Assembly (NCBI GenBank): GCA_944390575.1 | Contig: CALXQJ010000002.1 | Location: 62,001-126,000, forward strand | Origin: an uncultured Spirochaetota bacterium | GTDB lineage: Bacteria > Spirochaetota > Brachyspiria > Brachyspirales > Brachyspiraceae | Length of the DNA stretch: 64,000 nucleotides | Direction: 5' to 3' | Shown: positions 1-9,611 of the stretch, piece by piece | Numbering within the stretch: position 1 is the first letter of the stretch | Layout of the letters: each line of letters opens with the position of its first letter | Program-made: the position numbers and the translations under genes | Notes under the pieces: model-generated | What the model saw: the letters and a program-made list of their open reading frames with translations, nothing else | The model's database searches: none | What the model was told of the DNA's origin: nothing

Positions 1-763
1 TTATATTTTCTTTTATATTATTTAATTTTTCTTTATTTGGATTTTTTATAAAACTTTCTAAATCTTCTAATATTTGTCTATTTACTAATGTCATTACTTT
101 TGATGGTTCTTTATTTCCATATTTATTCAATGCTGTAAAGAATAGATTTTCTTTTTTTTGATAATGTATTTTTATATTATTATATAGGTTTTTAATATCT
201 TCTATATTATCAAACTCTATATTTTTAATAATATTTTCTATTTCTCTATTTTCTTCTTTAAACAACTTAATAAAAGAGTAATTATCATATACAGATAAAT
301 CTCCACTGTCCATAGAATTATGTAATAATAAGCTTCTCATATAAAAAAATTGCTGTGCCTCATCAATTTCCATACCACTTTCAATAAGTTCATTCATAGC
401 ATTATGAGTTTCAAAGGCAGATACAGTTTTTAACTTTTTATCAAACTCTTTTTTTAATATATCAGCATTTTCTCCACTATGAAGTCTTACTATTATATCT
501 TTTAATATATCATTTCTTGTATTTTCTTTTGTCTTTTCTAAAATAAAATTATTTTCAAAAAATACCTTTTTTACCTCTTCAAAGTTTATATTCTTAAGCT
601 TTATAGCCTTATCAAGTGTCATAACCTTAGCTACAGTGTTAAACATAACTTTATTATTTATTTTATCAAAACCTAAATTAAATAATAAATCTTTAATTTT
701 ATTATGTGCAGTGCATATATTATATACGCTATCATTTAAATCTATTTTAATTATATTATCCAT
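1..763 (-). CDS. DUF1858/DUF438 hemerythrin-type protein, 3' end cut by window edge
   Basis: About 254 codons are open on the minus strand from ATG at 763 to the window edge, so the C-terminus is missing. The first ~60 residues resemble a DUF1858 domain (IDLNDSVYNICTAHNKIKDL followed by LLFNLGF). Next comes a DUF438-like stretch (TRNDILKDIIVRLHSGENAD, then KTVSAFETHNAMNELIESGM) and a hemerythrin-like helical part with LFKEENREIENIIKNI. Family members usually continue into a PAS domain, which would lie outside the window. The role is probably redox or gas sensing, or di-iron binding; this is inferred from family knowledge. A possible promoter and a palindrome lie just upstream. Confidence 0.75.
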   Translation of the reverse strand, partial: MDNIIKIDLNDSVYNICTAHNKIKDLLFNLGFDKINNKVMFNTVAKVMTLDKAIKLKNINFEEVKKVFFENNFILEKTKENTRNDILKDIIVRLHSGENADILKKEFDKKLKTVSAFETHNAMNELIESGMEIDEAQQFFYMRSLLLHNSMDSGDLSVYDNYSFIKLFKEENREIENIIKNIEFDNIEDIKNLYNNIKIHYQKKENLFFTALNKYGNKEPSKVMTLVNRQILEDLESFIKNPNKEKLNNIKENI

Positions 764-782
764 ATTTTTAAAAACCTTTATT

Positions 783-798
783 GTTAGAGTAGTCTAAC
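783..798. promoter_or_regulatory. 16-bp palindrome, possible operator
   Basis: GTTAGAGTAGTCTAAC is a perfect inverted repeat with 6-bp arms and a 4-bp spacer. On the minus strand it lies just downstream of a promoter-like TTGATT-16-TAAAAT, between that promoter and the start at 763. This is a typical repressor position. No regulator is identified and the call is tentative. Confidence 0.3.
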
Positions 799-843
799 TA
801 TTTTATATGTCTATTAAAAATAATCAATATAAAAATATAAAAA

Positions 844-880
844 AAGTTAGATATCTAAAATATTTAGAATCTAACTTTAT
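844..880 (-). terminator. Rho-independent terminator of lon
   Basis: On the minus strand, just after the lon stop, AAGTTAGAT pairs with ATCTAACTT around an AT-rich loop and is followed by a run of T residues. Confidence 0.75.
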
Positions 881-900
881 TATTATTCATTAAAAGAAAT

Positions 901-3360
901 TTAGCTATTTTTTAATGCTTTTTCCTTTAATTTATTCTTTTTGTTTTCATCAAGTTTAAACATAAAGTCAAAAACTTCTTCTACCTGTTTTACAGGATGA
1001 AATGTTATACCTTTTTTTACATTGTCTGGTATCTCATCTAAATCTCTTATATTTTCATAAGGTATTATAATATGCTTTATAAAACCAATTCTTTTAGCTG
1101 CTATAGTTTTTTCTTTAAGACCACCAATAGGAAGAACCTTACCTTGTAGAGATAATTCTCCAGTCATAGCAGTATCATTTCTAATAGACTTATCCATAGC
1201 AAGAGAAAGTAAAGCTGTTGCCATAGTAATACCTGCAGAAGGACCATCCTTAGGAGTTGCTCCCTCTGGAATATGTAGGTGAATTATAGCATCATTAAAA
1301 AAGTCATTTTTTACACCATATTCTAATGCTATACTTCTAACATAAGAATAAGCTATCTGTACACTTTCACTCATTACATCACCAATTTGACCAGTTACAT
1401 TAATGCTACCAGCATCATTTTTCTCAGATACTCTAATAGATTCTATAGTAAGAGTAGTACCACCCATAGAAGTCCAAGCAAGACCTATTGAATATCCTGC
1501 TTTTTCTATTTTTTCTGTAAGATCATTAGTCCATATTGGTTTTTTAAGGTATTTTTCTAAGTCTTTTGTTTCTATAGTATATTGATAACTTTCTTTATTA
1601 TTAGAATTATTTTCTGCTTCCATATTTTCTACAACTTCTGAAGCTATTTTTCTACATATTTTCTCTATTTGTCTTTCGAAATTACGTAGTCCAGATTCTC
1701 TTGCATATCCATCTATTATAGTAGATATTGCATCATTTGAGAATTTAATATTTTTAGCAATAAGACCATGATTTTCTAATTGTTTTGGTATAAGATATTT
1801 TGTAGCTATTTTTATTTTCTCTTCTAAAATATAGCCTGATAATCTTATAACTTCCATTCTGTCTAGTAGGGGAGAAGGTATAGTATCTAATGTATTTGCT
1901 GTTGTAATAAAGAGTATATTAGATAAGTCAAATGGTAAATCTAAATAATGATCTCTAAAAGTAGAGTTTTGTTCTGGGTCTAAAACCTCAAGTAATGCAC
2001 TTGAAGGATCGCCCTGATAGCTCATACCTAATTTATCAATTTCATCAAGCATTAATACAGGATTTTTTACTTTTACTATTTTTAGAGCTTCTATAATTTT
2101 TCCAGGCATAGCACCAATATATGTTCTTCTATGTCCTTTAATTTCTGCCTCATCACGCATACCACCAAGAGAAAATCTAAAGAAAGGTCTATCCAATGCC
2201 TTTGCTATGCTTTTTCCTATAGAAGTTTTACCAACTCCAGGAGGTCCTACAAAACATATAATAGAAGATTTTTTATTGGGATTTAATTTTCTAACAGATA
2301 AAAATTCATATATTCTTGTTTTAATATCTTCAAGACCATAATGATCTTTATCTAATATTTTTTTTGTTTTTGTAAGAGACTCTTGTTCCTTAGCCTCATC
2401 ATTCCAAGGTAGTGCAAATAATGTATCTAAATAGTTTTTGCTCACATTATATTCTGGAGAATGTGTATCTATATTAGATATTTTTTCTATTTCTTTTTCT
2501 AATCTCTCTCTAACTTCATCTACTACTTTTAGATTTTTTAATTTTTCTTTGTAAGTTTCTATATCTTTAGATTTTGAATCTACATCATAGCCTAATTCTT
2601 TTTTTATTTCTTTTAATTGCTCTTTTAAGAAATATTCTCTTTGTTGTTTTTGTACCTTTGCGTTTATACTTCCTTGAATTTTCTGCTGTATTTTTGTTAT
2701 TTCTTTTTCTTTTTGTAGTAATGATAATACTTTTTCTAATCTTTCTTGTACATCAAAAGTTTCTAATATATCTTGTTGACTTGCTCTATCTACATTAATC
2801 ATAGAAGTTACAAAATCAGCTAACTTACCAGGATCATCAACATTTACCATAGTAAGTCTCATTTCTTCTGTGAATATAGGGTTATTTTCACTTAATGATT
2901 TAACTTCAGAGAGTAGTGCCCTTGTATATGCTTTTATCTCTTTATCATACTTTGAGTCTATTTCTATTTCATCTATATAAAGAGGTTCTACTCTCATTTC
3001 TGGATTTGTAGTTAGAAATCTCATTATTTTATATCTTTTAATAGAGTTTATTAATAAATTAAGTCCACCATCCGGTAAATTTAATTTTTTAAAAACCTTA
3101 ACTACAACTCCAACCTGATATATCTCATCAATAGAAGTATGTTCCATATCCTTGTGATTATCAGAAATATATAAATTAAGCCCTAAAAATCCATTATTCT
3201 CTTCTATAGCCTTATTAACAGCCTCAGCATGCATAGGAGGAATTGGAAATGGAGCATATAGTCCAGGAAATAGTGGCTTTCCCATTACTGGTATTATTAT
3301 TAATTTTGATGGTAATTTATCTTCTAATATAGAAATACTACTACTTTCTTCTCTATTCAT
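901..3360 (-). CDS. lon: ATP-dependent protease La (Lon)
   Basis: A full-length 819-aa cytoplasmic AAA+ serine protease that degrades damaged and regulatory proteins. The N-terminal substrate-binding domain begins with LIIIPVMGKPLFPG. Walker A is GPPGVGKT (residues 372-379) and Walker B is PVLMLDEIDKLG. The C-terminal protease domain has the Ser-Lys dyad: Ser708 in PKDGPSAGIT and Lys751 in GGLKEKTIAAKR, the 43-residue spacing of E. coli Lon. The start is supported by AAGGAGA about 9 bases upstream. It is monocistronic, with its own terminator downstream. Length and motifs are ordinary for LonA. Confidence 0.97.
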   Translation of the reverse strand: MNREESSSISILEDKLPSKLIIIPVMGKPLFPGLYAPFPIPPMHAEAVNKAIEENNGFLGLNLYISDNHKDMEHTSIDEIYQVGVVVKVFKKLNLPDGGLNLLINSIKRYKIMRFLTTNPEMRVEPLYIDEIEIDSKYDKEIKAYTRALLSEVKSLSENNPIFTEEMRLTMVNVDDPGKLADFVTSMINVDRASQQDILETFDVQERLEKVLSLLQKEKEITKIQQKIQGSINAKVQKQQREYFLKEQLKEIKKELGYDVDSKSKDIETYKEKLKNLKVVDEVRERLEKEIEKISNIDTHSPEYNVSKNYLDTLFALPWNDEAKEQESLTKTKKILDKDHYGLEDIKTRIYEFLSVRKLNPNKKSSIICFVGPPGVGKTSIGKSIAKALDRPFFRFSLGGMRDEAEIKGHRRTYIGAMPGKIIEALKIVKVKNPVLMLDEIDKLGMSYQGDPSSALLEVLDPEQNSTFRDHYLDLPFDLSNILFITTANTLDTIPSPLLDRMEVIRLSGYILEEKIKIATKYLIPKQLENHGLIAKNIKFSNDAISTIIDGYARESGLRNFERQIEKICRKIASEVVENMEAENNSNNKESYQYTIETKDLEKYLKKPIWTNDLTEKIEKAGYSIGLAWTSMGGTTLTIESIRVSEKNDAGSINVTGQIGDVMSESVQIAYSYVRSIALEYGVKNDFFNDAIIHLHIPEGATPKDGPSAGITMATALLSLAMDKSIRNDTAMTGELSLQGKVLPIGGLKEKTIAAKRIGFIKHIIIPYENIRDLDEIPDNVKKGITFHPVKQVEEVFDFMFKLDENKKNKLKEKALKNS

Positions 3361-3463
3361 TATAATTAAGTCTCCTTATTTTTATAAGTGTCCTTACTTT
3401 CTTTAAGCTTTAATATAAATGTCTTTATTTTATATAACAATATATAATTAATCAATAGAATTA

Positions 3464-4741
3464 TTATAATTTTGCAGTTATAGATATAAAGTATTCTCTA
3501 CTTGATATTGGGTATCCTTGTATAGTTTCATACTTCACGTCTAATATATTGTTTACACCTAATTTTAATGTTGTATGCTTTTTGAAAGTGAGTGAAGATA
3601 CTATATCAAAAGTTGTGTATGCCTTATCTGAAGAAGATTTTGTTTCTTTATTATACTCATCACCTATATATTGTACATTTATTAGTATACTCGATTCAAA
3701 ATTATTATTTTGTTTGTATATATATTCTAATGATGTATTAAATTGATGTTTTGGAAGACCTGGTAGGCTATTATTATTTAATGATACATTATATAAATTT
3801 TCACCGACCAAGTATGAATAGTTCCCTTTTAATTTTATAGTAGAATTAATCTCTCTTATAGGAATATTAAATGATATACTTGTTTTACTACCCTGAGTTG
3901 TATATATTTTATTAGTTTCATTTATTAAATCCTGTTTACTACTTACAAAATATAATGCTTCTACTACTACAAAGTCTATAGGTTTTAATGATATACCAAA
4001 ATTACCACCTTGATATAGATTTTGTTTTTTTATTCTATTAGTATCATCTATATTTAGAAGTGCAATATCTGTTTCTACATCCACAAAATACTTACCAGTA
4101 AAACCCACCTCTTTAATAGGGTTAATCTTAAAATCAACATCACTATTAACAAATGAACGAACATCAGCATCTGTACTTTTTTTTCCAGTGAAAGATCTTT
4201 CTTCCCCTGAAGTATTTACTTTGAAGTTTAATGAATTGTTTTCATCATTTATTTTATATTTTAATACATCTATTTTTGATTTCTTTTTATTTGAATTTGT
4301 TTCTTCTTTTTTATATTTTATAGTTGTTATTGTGTCTGTATATGCATCTTTGCCTAAGTTTACATATAATTGTTCTTCTGCTTCTTTATATTCTTCTGTT
4401 TCTATATTATAAACTATGTTTCCTGTATATACATTATACTTTATATCTATTAATTTAGTTTTATCTTTATTATGAAAAAATAGATATATTCTTTTTTTAT
4501 TATTATCTAATATTTTACCATTAACAATAAATGTAGATTGTATATATGTTTTTTTATTTTTTATATCTATATTTGTATATTCTTTTATTACTTCTGCTAT
4601 ATTTCTTGCTTTTGATTTTTTTATATTATCTTTTGTTATAGTTGTAATTTTTTGATTTAGAATGCTACTTTCTTCTGCTATTAAATTAAAACTATTAATG
4701 ATTATAGCTATTATGGTTATAATTATCTTAGTTTTTTTCAT
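3464..4741 (-). CDS. short TonB-dependent-receptor-like outer-membrane protein
   Basis: 425 aa with an N-terminal signal peptide ending near NLIAEES. Residues ~30-90 look like the end of a receptor plug: ITTITKDNIKKSKARNIAEV recalls the plug motif 'vit.e.I..s.a.nl.dvL'. The C-terminus resembles the last strands of a TonB-dependent receptor barrel (LKLGVNNILDVKYETIQGYP, then SSREYFISITAKL). Known receptors are usually 600-900 aa, so this one has a reduced plug and a shorter barrel. It is probably an outer-membrane uptake or adhesion protein of unknown substrate. An unrelated barrel family that has converged in sequence is possible. Confidence 0.6.
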   Translation of the reverse strand: MKKTKIIITIIAIIINSFNLIAEESSILNQKITTITKDNIKKSKARNIAEVIKEYTNIDIKNKKTYIQSTFIVNGKILDNNKKRIYLFFHNKDKTKLIDIKYNVYTGNIVYNIETEEYKEAEEQLYVNLGKDAYTDTITTIKYKKEETNSNKKKSKIDVLKYKINDENNSLNFKVNTSGEERSFTGKKSTDADVRSFVNSDVDFKINPIKEVGFTGKYFVDVETDIALLNIDDTNRIKKQNLYQGGNFGISLKPIDFVVVEALYFVSSKQDLINETNKIYTTQGSKTSISFNIPIREINSTIKLKGNYSYLVGENLYNVSLNNNSLPGLPKHQFNTSLEYIYKQNNNFESSILINVQYIGDEYNKETKSSSDKAYTTFDIVSSLTFKKHTTLKLGVNNILDVKYETIQGYPISSREYFISITAKL

Positions 4742-4946
4742 AATCTCAGTAAAAAATAACTATTACAATTTAAATTTAGTAAAAAACAAAAAAATTGCAA
4801 TATATAATGCAAAAGCATATCTTCTAATTCTCGGTATTATATTTTCTTAAAAATATTTTATATATAAAGAATTGTACACTTTTACCGTTAATATTAGTAT
4901 TGCTTTTTTATAAAAAATAAATATATTACTTTAAATACTTAGTTAT

Positions 4947-5564
4947 ATGATTATGAAGAATATTGTATTTTTATTAATTTTTAGTATGACTTTATACTGT
5001 AAAGTAAATTATAAAGAGTCTACATTAATAGAAAAAAAAGACTATGGATATATAGTTTATGCTGAAGATTATTATAGACTATATTCTCTTCCATCATATT
5101 ATCAAGAGTATGATCTACTTAAAAATATAGATTTTTTAGAGCGTGCTTTAAATGCTCCTTTTGACTTTGTAAATAGGGCTTTAACTATAATAGAATCAGA
5201 ACAGTCTTACGATAGATATAAAGATCTTATGCATATGCAATTTAATTATCTTATAACTCAAAATTATATTTATATAGCATCACTTTATGATAAGAAAAAA
5301 TATTATTTTTATAATTCTCAATTTAAAGATGATATAGCTAAAAGTTTTGAGTATGCTGTTTTTTATTATAATTTAGCAAAAGAAAGATGGGATATTACAA
5401 AAGAATATGCTACTAAAGTGATGAAAAATAAAGCTAAGTTAGATATGGATAATTTAATAGATAAGGCATATAAGATTGCATTAGGTGAAATAGATTATGC
5501 TAAGACTGCAAATAGACAACTTAATCATATAGAAGAAATATTAAAACAAATAGAAAATGAATAA
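4947..5564 (+). CDS. hypothetical lipoprotein-like helical protein
   Basis: 205 aa, not recognised. A short hydrophobic N-terminus (NIVFLLIFSMTLYC) ends at a cysteine, compatible with the relaxed spirochaete lipobox although Leu-Tyr-Cys is atypical. The rest is rich in Tyr, Lys, Asp and Glu and appears helical, with a TPR-like feel (AVFYYNLAKERW, AYKIALGEIDYAK). The ATG at 4953 could be the true start instead of 4947; neither has a strong ribosome binding site. It is divergent from the TonB-like gene and is followed closely by the HD-GYP-like gene. Confidence 0.75.
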   Translation: MIMKNIVFLLIFSMTLYCKVNYKESTLIEKKDYGYIVYAEDYYRLYSLPSYYQEYDLLKNIDFLERALNAPFDFVNRALTIIESEQSYDRYKDLMHMQFNYLITQNYIYIASLYDKKKYYFYNSQFKDDIAKSFEYAVFYYNLAKERWDITKEYATKVMKNKAKLDMDNLIDKAYKIALGEIDYAKTANRQLNHIEEILKQIENE

Positions 5565-5602
5565 TAATATTGCTATATATTATTTTTTAAGGAGTGTTCC
5601 TA

Positions 5603-7057
5603 ATGTTTAGCCCTACTAGTAAGTATGATGAAGTTACTTTTGAGGATATAAAAAGTAAAATACATATTATAAAAAATGAAGATATAGAAATTCATTGTAC
5701 TCATATTACTGGTATTCACACTATTATACCTCCAAATGCTATAGAACTTTTTATAGAAGAGTATAATAAAGGCAATACATTTTTAATAGATTCTCAATTT
5801 TATGTTTATTCTTCTAAAAAGAAATTTTTTACTTCAGATATAAACAATAATAATAATGAAGCACTTAATAATAAAGAGCTTAGTGAGCTTGATTATTTTC
5901 TTCACATTTATAAAAACTGTTTATTTTCATCAGAATCTTTACAAAATGAAAACTTAAAGTATTTAGAACATATAGTAAAAGAAGATTCTGTTAATAGATT
6001 TTCTGTTGTAAAACCTTATTTAGATAATTTAAAAATTACAAAATCTTCTCAATTAACACCGTCTATCCTTTCAAATATGGAAAGATTAATGACAGGTATT
6101 GGGATTGTTTCTCGGCTTGAGTTTTTGAAGTATATAGAATTAATAAAAAAGAGTAATAATTATAATATAAAAATTAATAATCAAAAAAATGAGCATTTTA
6201 TTTATGCTTCTATGAGTATGCTTATTTCTTTGATAGAGAAGTATCCTAATTTTAATGATATATTTAGTAAGTCTGAGTATTTTAATGATATTAGTATACT
6301 ATCACATACTAATAGAGTTTCTATTATGTTTATTTCTTTTTTGCATTATTATAATAATCTATTTAGAAAAGGTTTAAGTACTAAATTAAGATTAGACTAT
6401 AGAAATCACTATTGGAATACTTATAAAAAAATAGTTTCACATTTGAATATAAAAGCTTATTATGACAAATTAGAGCATATTTTTAAACTTGGTATAAGAG
6501 AGTTTACAAATGTAGAGCTTACTAATTTTGCAGTAGCGTCATTATATCATGATGTTGCACTTTTTGATATGTTGGACTTTATTCCAGTTAAAGAGGTAAT
6601 AGGTTCTCATAGAGGAGTTCATACTACAAGAGCATATCATTTTGCAAAGCATTTATTTCATCAAAAAGATAATGTTTCTATAATAGTGACTTTGCATCAT
6701 GAATGTTATGGATATGGTTTTAGCCCTTCTAAGCACTTAATAAAAAAAGATGCAATTAATAAAAAACTAAATAATACAACAGATATAATAAATCTTTTAT
6801 CATTTGAGGGAGATGATATAGTTTCTGGTGCTGCATATAGTTATTTTCCTGCTAAAATATTTGAGGTTATAGATATATACGATACGTTATCATATATGAA
6901 AGGTAAAAAACAAGATAGTGCAAGTTCTATAATACGCTATATGAAAGATAGTTTTCTTACAGATGAAATAAAAATAGATCCTATAGTATTTGATTTATTT
7001 GTTCAGTTTTTAGCTGATATAGGAAATGAAGATGTTCTTAATTATGCTTTAATATAG
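5603..7057 (+). CDS. divergent HD-GYP-like phosphohydrolase
   Basis: 484 aa. The start is placed at ATG 5603 because AAGGAG at 5589-5594 has correct spacing for it and overlaps the in-frame GTG at 5594. The C-terminal half has an HD-type pattern in the order of HD-GYP proteins: SLYHDVALFD, then SHRGVHTTRAYHF, then HHECYGYGFSP in place of HHE..DG.GYP, then KIFEVIDIYDTLSY. The metal-ligand histidines and aspartates appear retained, while the HDIGK lysine is replaced. The N-terminal ~250 residues are unrecognised. It may be a cyclic-di-nucleotide phosphodiesterase or a non-catalytic binder. Confidence 0.7.
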   Translation: MFSPTSKYDEVTFEDIKSKIHIIKNEDIEIHCTHITGIHTIIPPNAIELFIEEYNKGNTFLIDSQFYVYSSKKKFFTSDINNNNNEALNNKELSELDYFLHIYKNCLFSSESLQNENLKYLEHIVKEDSVNRFSVVKPYLDNLKITKSSQLTPSILSNMERLMTGIGIVSRLEFLKYIELIKKSNNYNIKINNQKNEHFIYASMSMLISLIEKYPNFNDIFSKSEYFNDISILSHTNRVSIMFISFLHYYNNLFRKGLSTKLRLDYRNHYWNTYKKIVSHLNIKAYYDKLEHIFKLGIREFTNVELTNFAVASLYHDVALFDMLDFIPVKEVIGSHRGVHTTRAYHFAKHLFHQKDNVSIIVTLHHECYGYGFSPSKHLIKKDAINKKLNNTTDIINLLSFEGDDIVSGAAYSYFPAKIFEVIDIYDTLSYMKGKKQDSASSIIRYMKDSFLTDEIKIDPIVFDLFVQFLADIGNEDVLNYALI

Positions 7058-7112
7058 TTTAGTATAATAGTTTACAATTTGACTTTTGGGCTTAAAAATA
7101 TATAATGATTAT

Positions 7113-8054
7113 ATGTATAAAGTTATAGTTGCAGGTTCTACTGATTTTACATCTGATTGTATTTTACAATTACTAAAATGTAGCAATGTTAATATTGTTT
7201 CTGTAATAGCACCTATAGATACAAAAAAAGATAGAAAGGGCAATATTATAGAATCAGAAGTTAGTATTGTTGCTAAAGAAAATAATTTAAACATATTAAA
7301 GCCAGAAAATATAAACAGTGATGATTTCTATGATACTTTAGTGTCTTTAGATGCAGATTTTTTTATAATAGTAGCATACGGTAGAATACTTTCAAAAAGA
7401 ACATTATCTATTCCAAAAATAATGCCACTAAATATTCACGGTTCACTTCTACCAATATTGAGAGGAGCAAGCCCTGTAGAGCATGCTTTATTATATAACT
7501 TTAAGGAAACAGGAACTACTCTTCAAAAGATGGACTATAAGCTTGATGAGGGGGATATAATACTTTCTCATAGTTTTACTATAGACCCTTCTTGGCAGTT
7601 TATAGAACTTTATAATGAAATAAAGAAAAGTGGTGTATATATTTTATCTGAGTTTTTTAATAATGTAGATTATTATATATCTAATTTAAAATCACAAGAT
7701 CATAGTATAGCAACATTTTGTTCTAAAATAAAAAAAGAAGATGGTAAATTAGATTTTTCAAAAAGTGCATTAGAACTTCATAATATGACAAGAGCTTTTG
7801 TTCGTTGGCCTACTGCATATTGTTATTATAATAATACTTTTATTAAAGTTTTTATAAGTGATTATAAGGTTATAGATAATAATAGTTCTAAAGATTATGG
7901 TAGGATAGTTGATATTAATAATGATTATATTTCTATTCAAGTATTGGATGGTTTTTATATGATAAAGGAGCTTCAAAGAGAAGGAAAAAAAAGGCAAAGT
8001 GTTCGGGAGTTTCTTACTGGTAATAGACTTTGTATTGGAGAATACTTTAATTAA
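7113..8054 (+). CDS. fmt: methionyl-tRNA formyltransferase
   Basis: 313 aa from ATG 7113 (MYKVIVAGSTDF); an upstream in-frame TTG at 7086 would add nine residues that do not belong to the family. It transfers a formyl group from 10-formyl-THF to Met-tRNA(fMet). The formyltransferase fold shows LNIHGSLLPILRGASPVEHA, the N-H-SLLP-RG-P signature, followed by ETGTTLQKMDYKLDEGDII. The C-terminal domain has DFSKSALELHNMTRAFVRWP. It is followed after 17 bases by a PASTA protein and is probably cotranscribed with it. Confidence 0.93.
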   Translation: MYKVIVAGSTDFTSDCILQLLKCSNVNIVSVIAPIDTKKDRKGNIIESEVSIVAKENNLNILKPENINSDDFYDTLVSLDADFFIIVAYGRILSKRTLSIPKIMPLNIHGSLLPILRGASPVEHALLYNFKETGTTLQKMDYKLDEGDIILSHSFTIDPSWQFIELYNEIKKSGVYILSEFFNNVDYYISNLKSQDHSIATFCSKIKKEDGKLDFSKSALELHNMTRAFVRWPTAYCYYNNTFIKVFISDYKVIDNNSSKDYGRIVDINNDYISIQVLDGFYMIKELQREGKKRQSVREFLTGNRLCIGEYFN

Positions 8055-8071
8055 ATGGAGTTTTATATTTT

Positions 8072-8722
8072 ATGGATAAGGTTAAAGAAATATATAGAAA
8101 AGTGATGTCTATATTAGATAAATATGTTTTTAGGTATATTTATAAGTTTTTAAAGTATGTACTTCCTGATGGAATAATGTCTAATCCTGATTCTGTTTTG
8201 GTTTTTAAACGACTTTTATTGTTTGGTGTTTCTTTATTTGTAGCACAAGCTTTATTTATTATTATTATTGTTTTTATAGTTGTTAAGACTGGTGGAGAAT
8301 CTTTTGTTCTTCCTAATGTTGAGGGGCGTGAATTAGTAGAGGCTTTTAATATTTTAGATAAAGAGGATGTTAATTTGAGTATTAGAGCTCATTATTTTAG
8401 CAATTATCCTCTTGGTACAGTTGTAAGTCAAGAGCCTAAAGCTGGAGTTAAGATAAAAAGAGGTAGAACTGTTTATCTTGTTCTTAACTTACAAGAACAG
8501 GCTACTATTAAAATGCCTAATGTTGTTGGACTTAACTATGAAGAAGCTATGAATATTATAAATAGAGATGTAGTTAGTAAAAAATCTACTGTTAATATAC
8601 TTCCTAAAGTAGAACTTACAGATGATTCTTATGAAAATGATATTGTAATCTCTCAAATACCACCTGCTGGAGAGGTTGTTGGTAGTAATACTGAGATTAT
8701 TTTAACTGTTAATAAAAAATAA
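8072..8722 (+). CDS. PASTA-domain membrane protein
   Basis: 216 aa. A cytoplasmic N-terminus of about 45 residues precedes one membrane segment (about 48-72, LLLFGVSLFVAQALFIIIIV). Two PASTA domains follow outside the membrane: FVLPNVEGRELVEAFNIL with VVSQEPKAGVKIKRGRTVYL, then IKMPNVVGLNYEEAMNII with VISQIPPAGEVVGSNTEI. PASTA modules sense peptidoglycan fragments and normally sit on Ser/Thr kinases or PBPs. Here there is no kinase or transpeptidase domain, so it may be a scaffold or regulator of wall synthesis. TGGAG lies upstream of the start. Confidence 0.88.
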   Translation: MDKVKEIYRKVMSILDKYVFRYIYKFLKYVLPDGIMSNPDSVLVFKRLLLFGVSLFVAQALFIIIIVFIVVKTGGESFVLPNVEGRELVEAFNILDKEDVNLSIRAHYFSNYPLGTVVSQEPKAGVKIKRGRTVYLVLNLQEQATIKMPNVVGLNYEEAMNIINRDVVSKKSTVNILPKVELTDDSYENDIVISQIPPAGEVVGSNTEIILTVNKK

Positions 8723-8781
8723 ATAAAATAAAGATTTTGTTATGTTATTCCGACTTTTTATATCAGGGGAGAGTATATATT

Positions 8782-9573
8782 GTGAAGTGTGAATTTTGTG
8801 GTAGTGAAAAATCTGAAAATTATATTAAAGCTGATTTAGTTAGTTATAATAAATGCTTAGATTGTGGACTAATTTTTCAACATCCTATTATTAGTCAAGA
8901 AGAAATAGATGCTATTTATGATGAAAATTATTTTGAATATGAAGTAACTAATCAAGATAATTTTTTTGATTTGATGAAATTAGCACTTAAAGATATTAAA
9001 TTTGATAGTATCAGAGATAATTTTCCAAATAAAAATGTTCTTGATATAGGTTGTGCTACTGGTAAAATGCTTGGATATTTAAAAAGCGAGGGCTATAATG
9101 CTAAGGGTGTGGAAATATGTCACGCTTCAGCAGAGCATGCCCGTAAAACTTTTGATATAGAAGTTTTTGAGAAGCCTCTTATAGATATAGGCTTTGATAA
9201 TGACTATTTTGGATTTATACATTTCTCTCATGTTATAGAGCATGTTCCAAATCCTGCAGATACATTAAAAGAAGTTTATAGAATATTAGCACCTGGTGGT
9301 TATCTTGCTATTACTACGCCTAATGCAGATGGACTTTTTGCTCATAAGTATGGTGCTAATTGGAGAGCTGTTATGCCTCAGCATTTATGGTTATTTTCTA
9401 AAACTACATTATACAATTATATGACTTCTATTGGATTTAATATACTTAGTGATTATTCTTGGGGAAGTATTCCTGTAGAAAAGAAACCTAATAAGTTTGT
9501 GAAGAAATTTTTTGATAGGTATGTAAAGATTTTTAATAAAGGTGATGTAATGTTATTTTTATGTAGAAAATAA
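8782..9573 (+). CDS. class I SAM-dependent methyltransferase with zinc-ribbon N-terminus
   Basis: 263 aa from GTG 8782, chosen because GGGGAGAG lies 8-10 bases upstream and the protein then starts at its zinc ribbon. The ribbon has two Cys pairs, CEFC and CLDC. The Rossmann core has NVLDIGCATGKMLGYLKSEG, then FIHFSHVIEHVPNPADTLKE, a Methyltransf_23-type pattern. Members of this class modify sugars, lipids or small molecules; the substrate cannot be told. An in-frame TTG at 8737 would extend the protein by 15 residues. Confidence 0.82.
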   Translation: MKCEFCGSEKSENYIKADLVSYNKCLDCGLIFQHPIISQEEIDAIYDENYFEYEVTNQDNFFDLMKLALKDIKFDSIRDNFPNKNVLDIGCATGKMLGYLKSEGYNAKGVEICHASAEHARKTFDIEVFEKPLIDIGFDNDYFGFIHFSHVIEHVPNPADTLKEVYRILAPGGYLAITTPNADGLFAHKYGANWRAVMPQHLWLFSKTTLYNYMTSIGFNILSDYSWGSIPVEKKPNKFVKKFFDRYVKIFNKGDVMLFLCRK

Positions 9574-9611
9574 TATTTATTATTTTTTTGTAATATAAAA
9601 AAGGATAAAAT

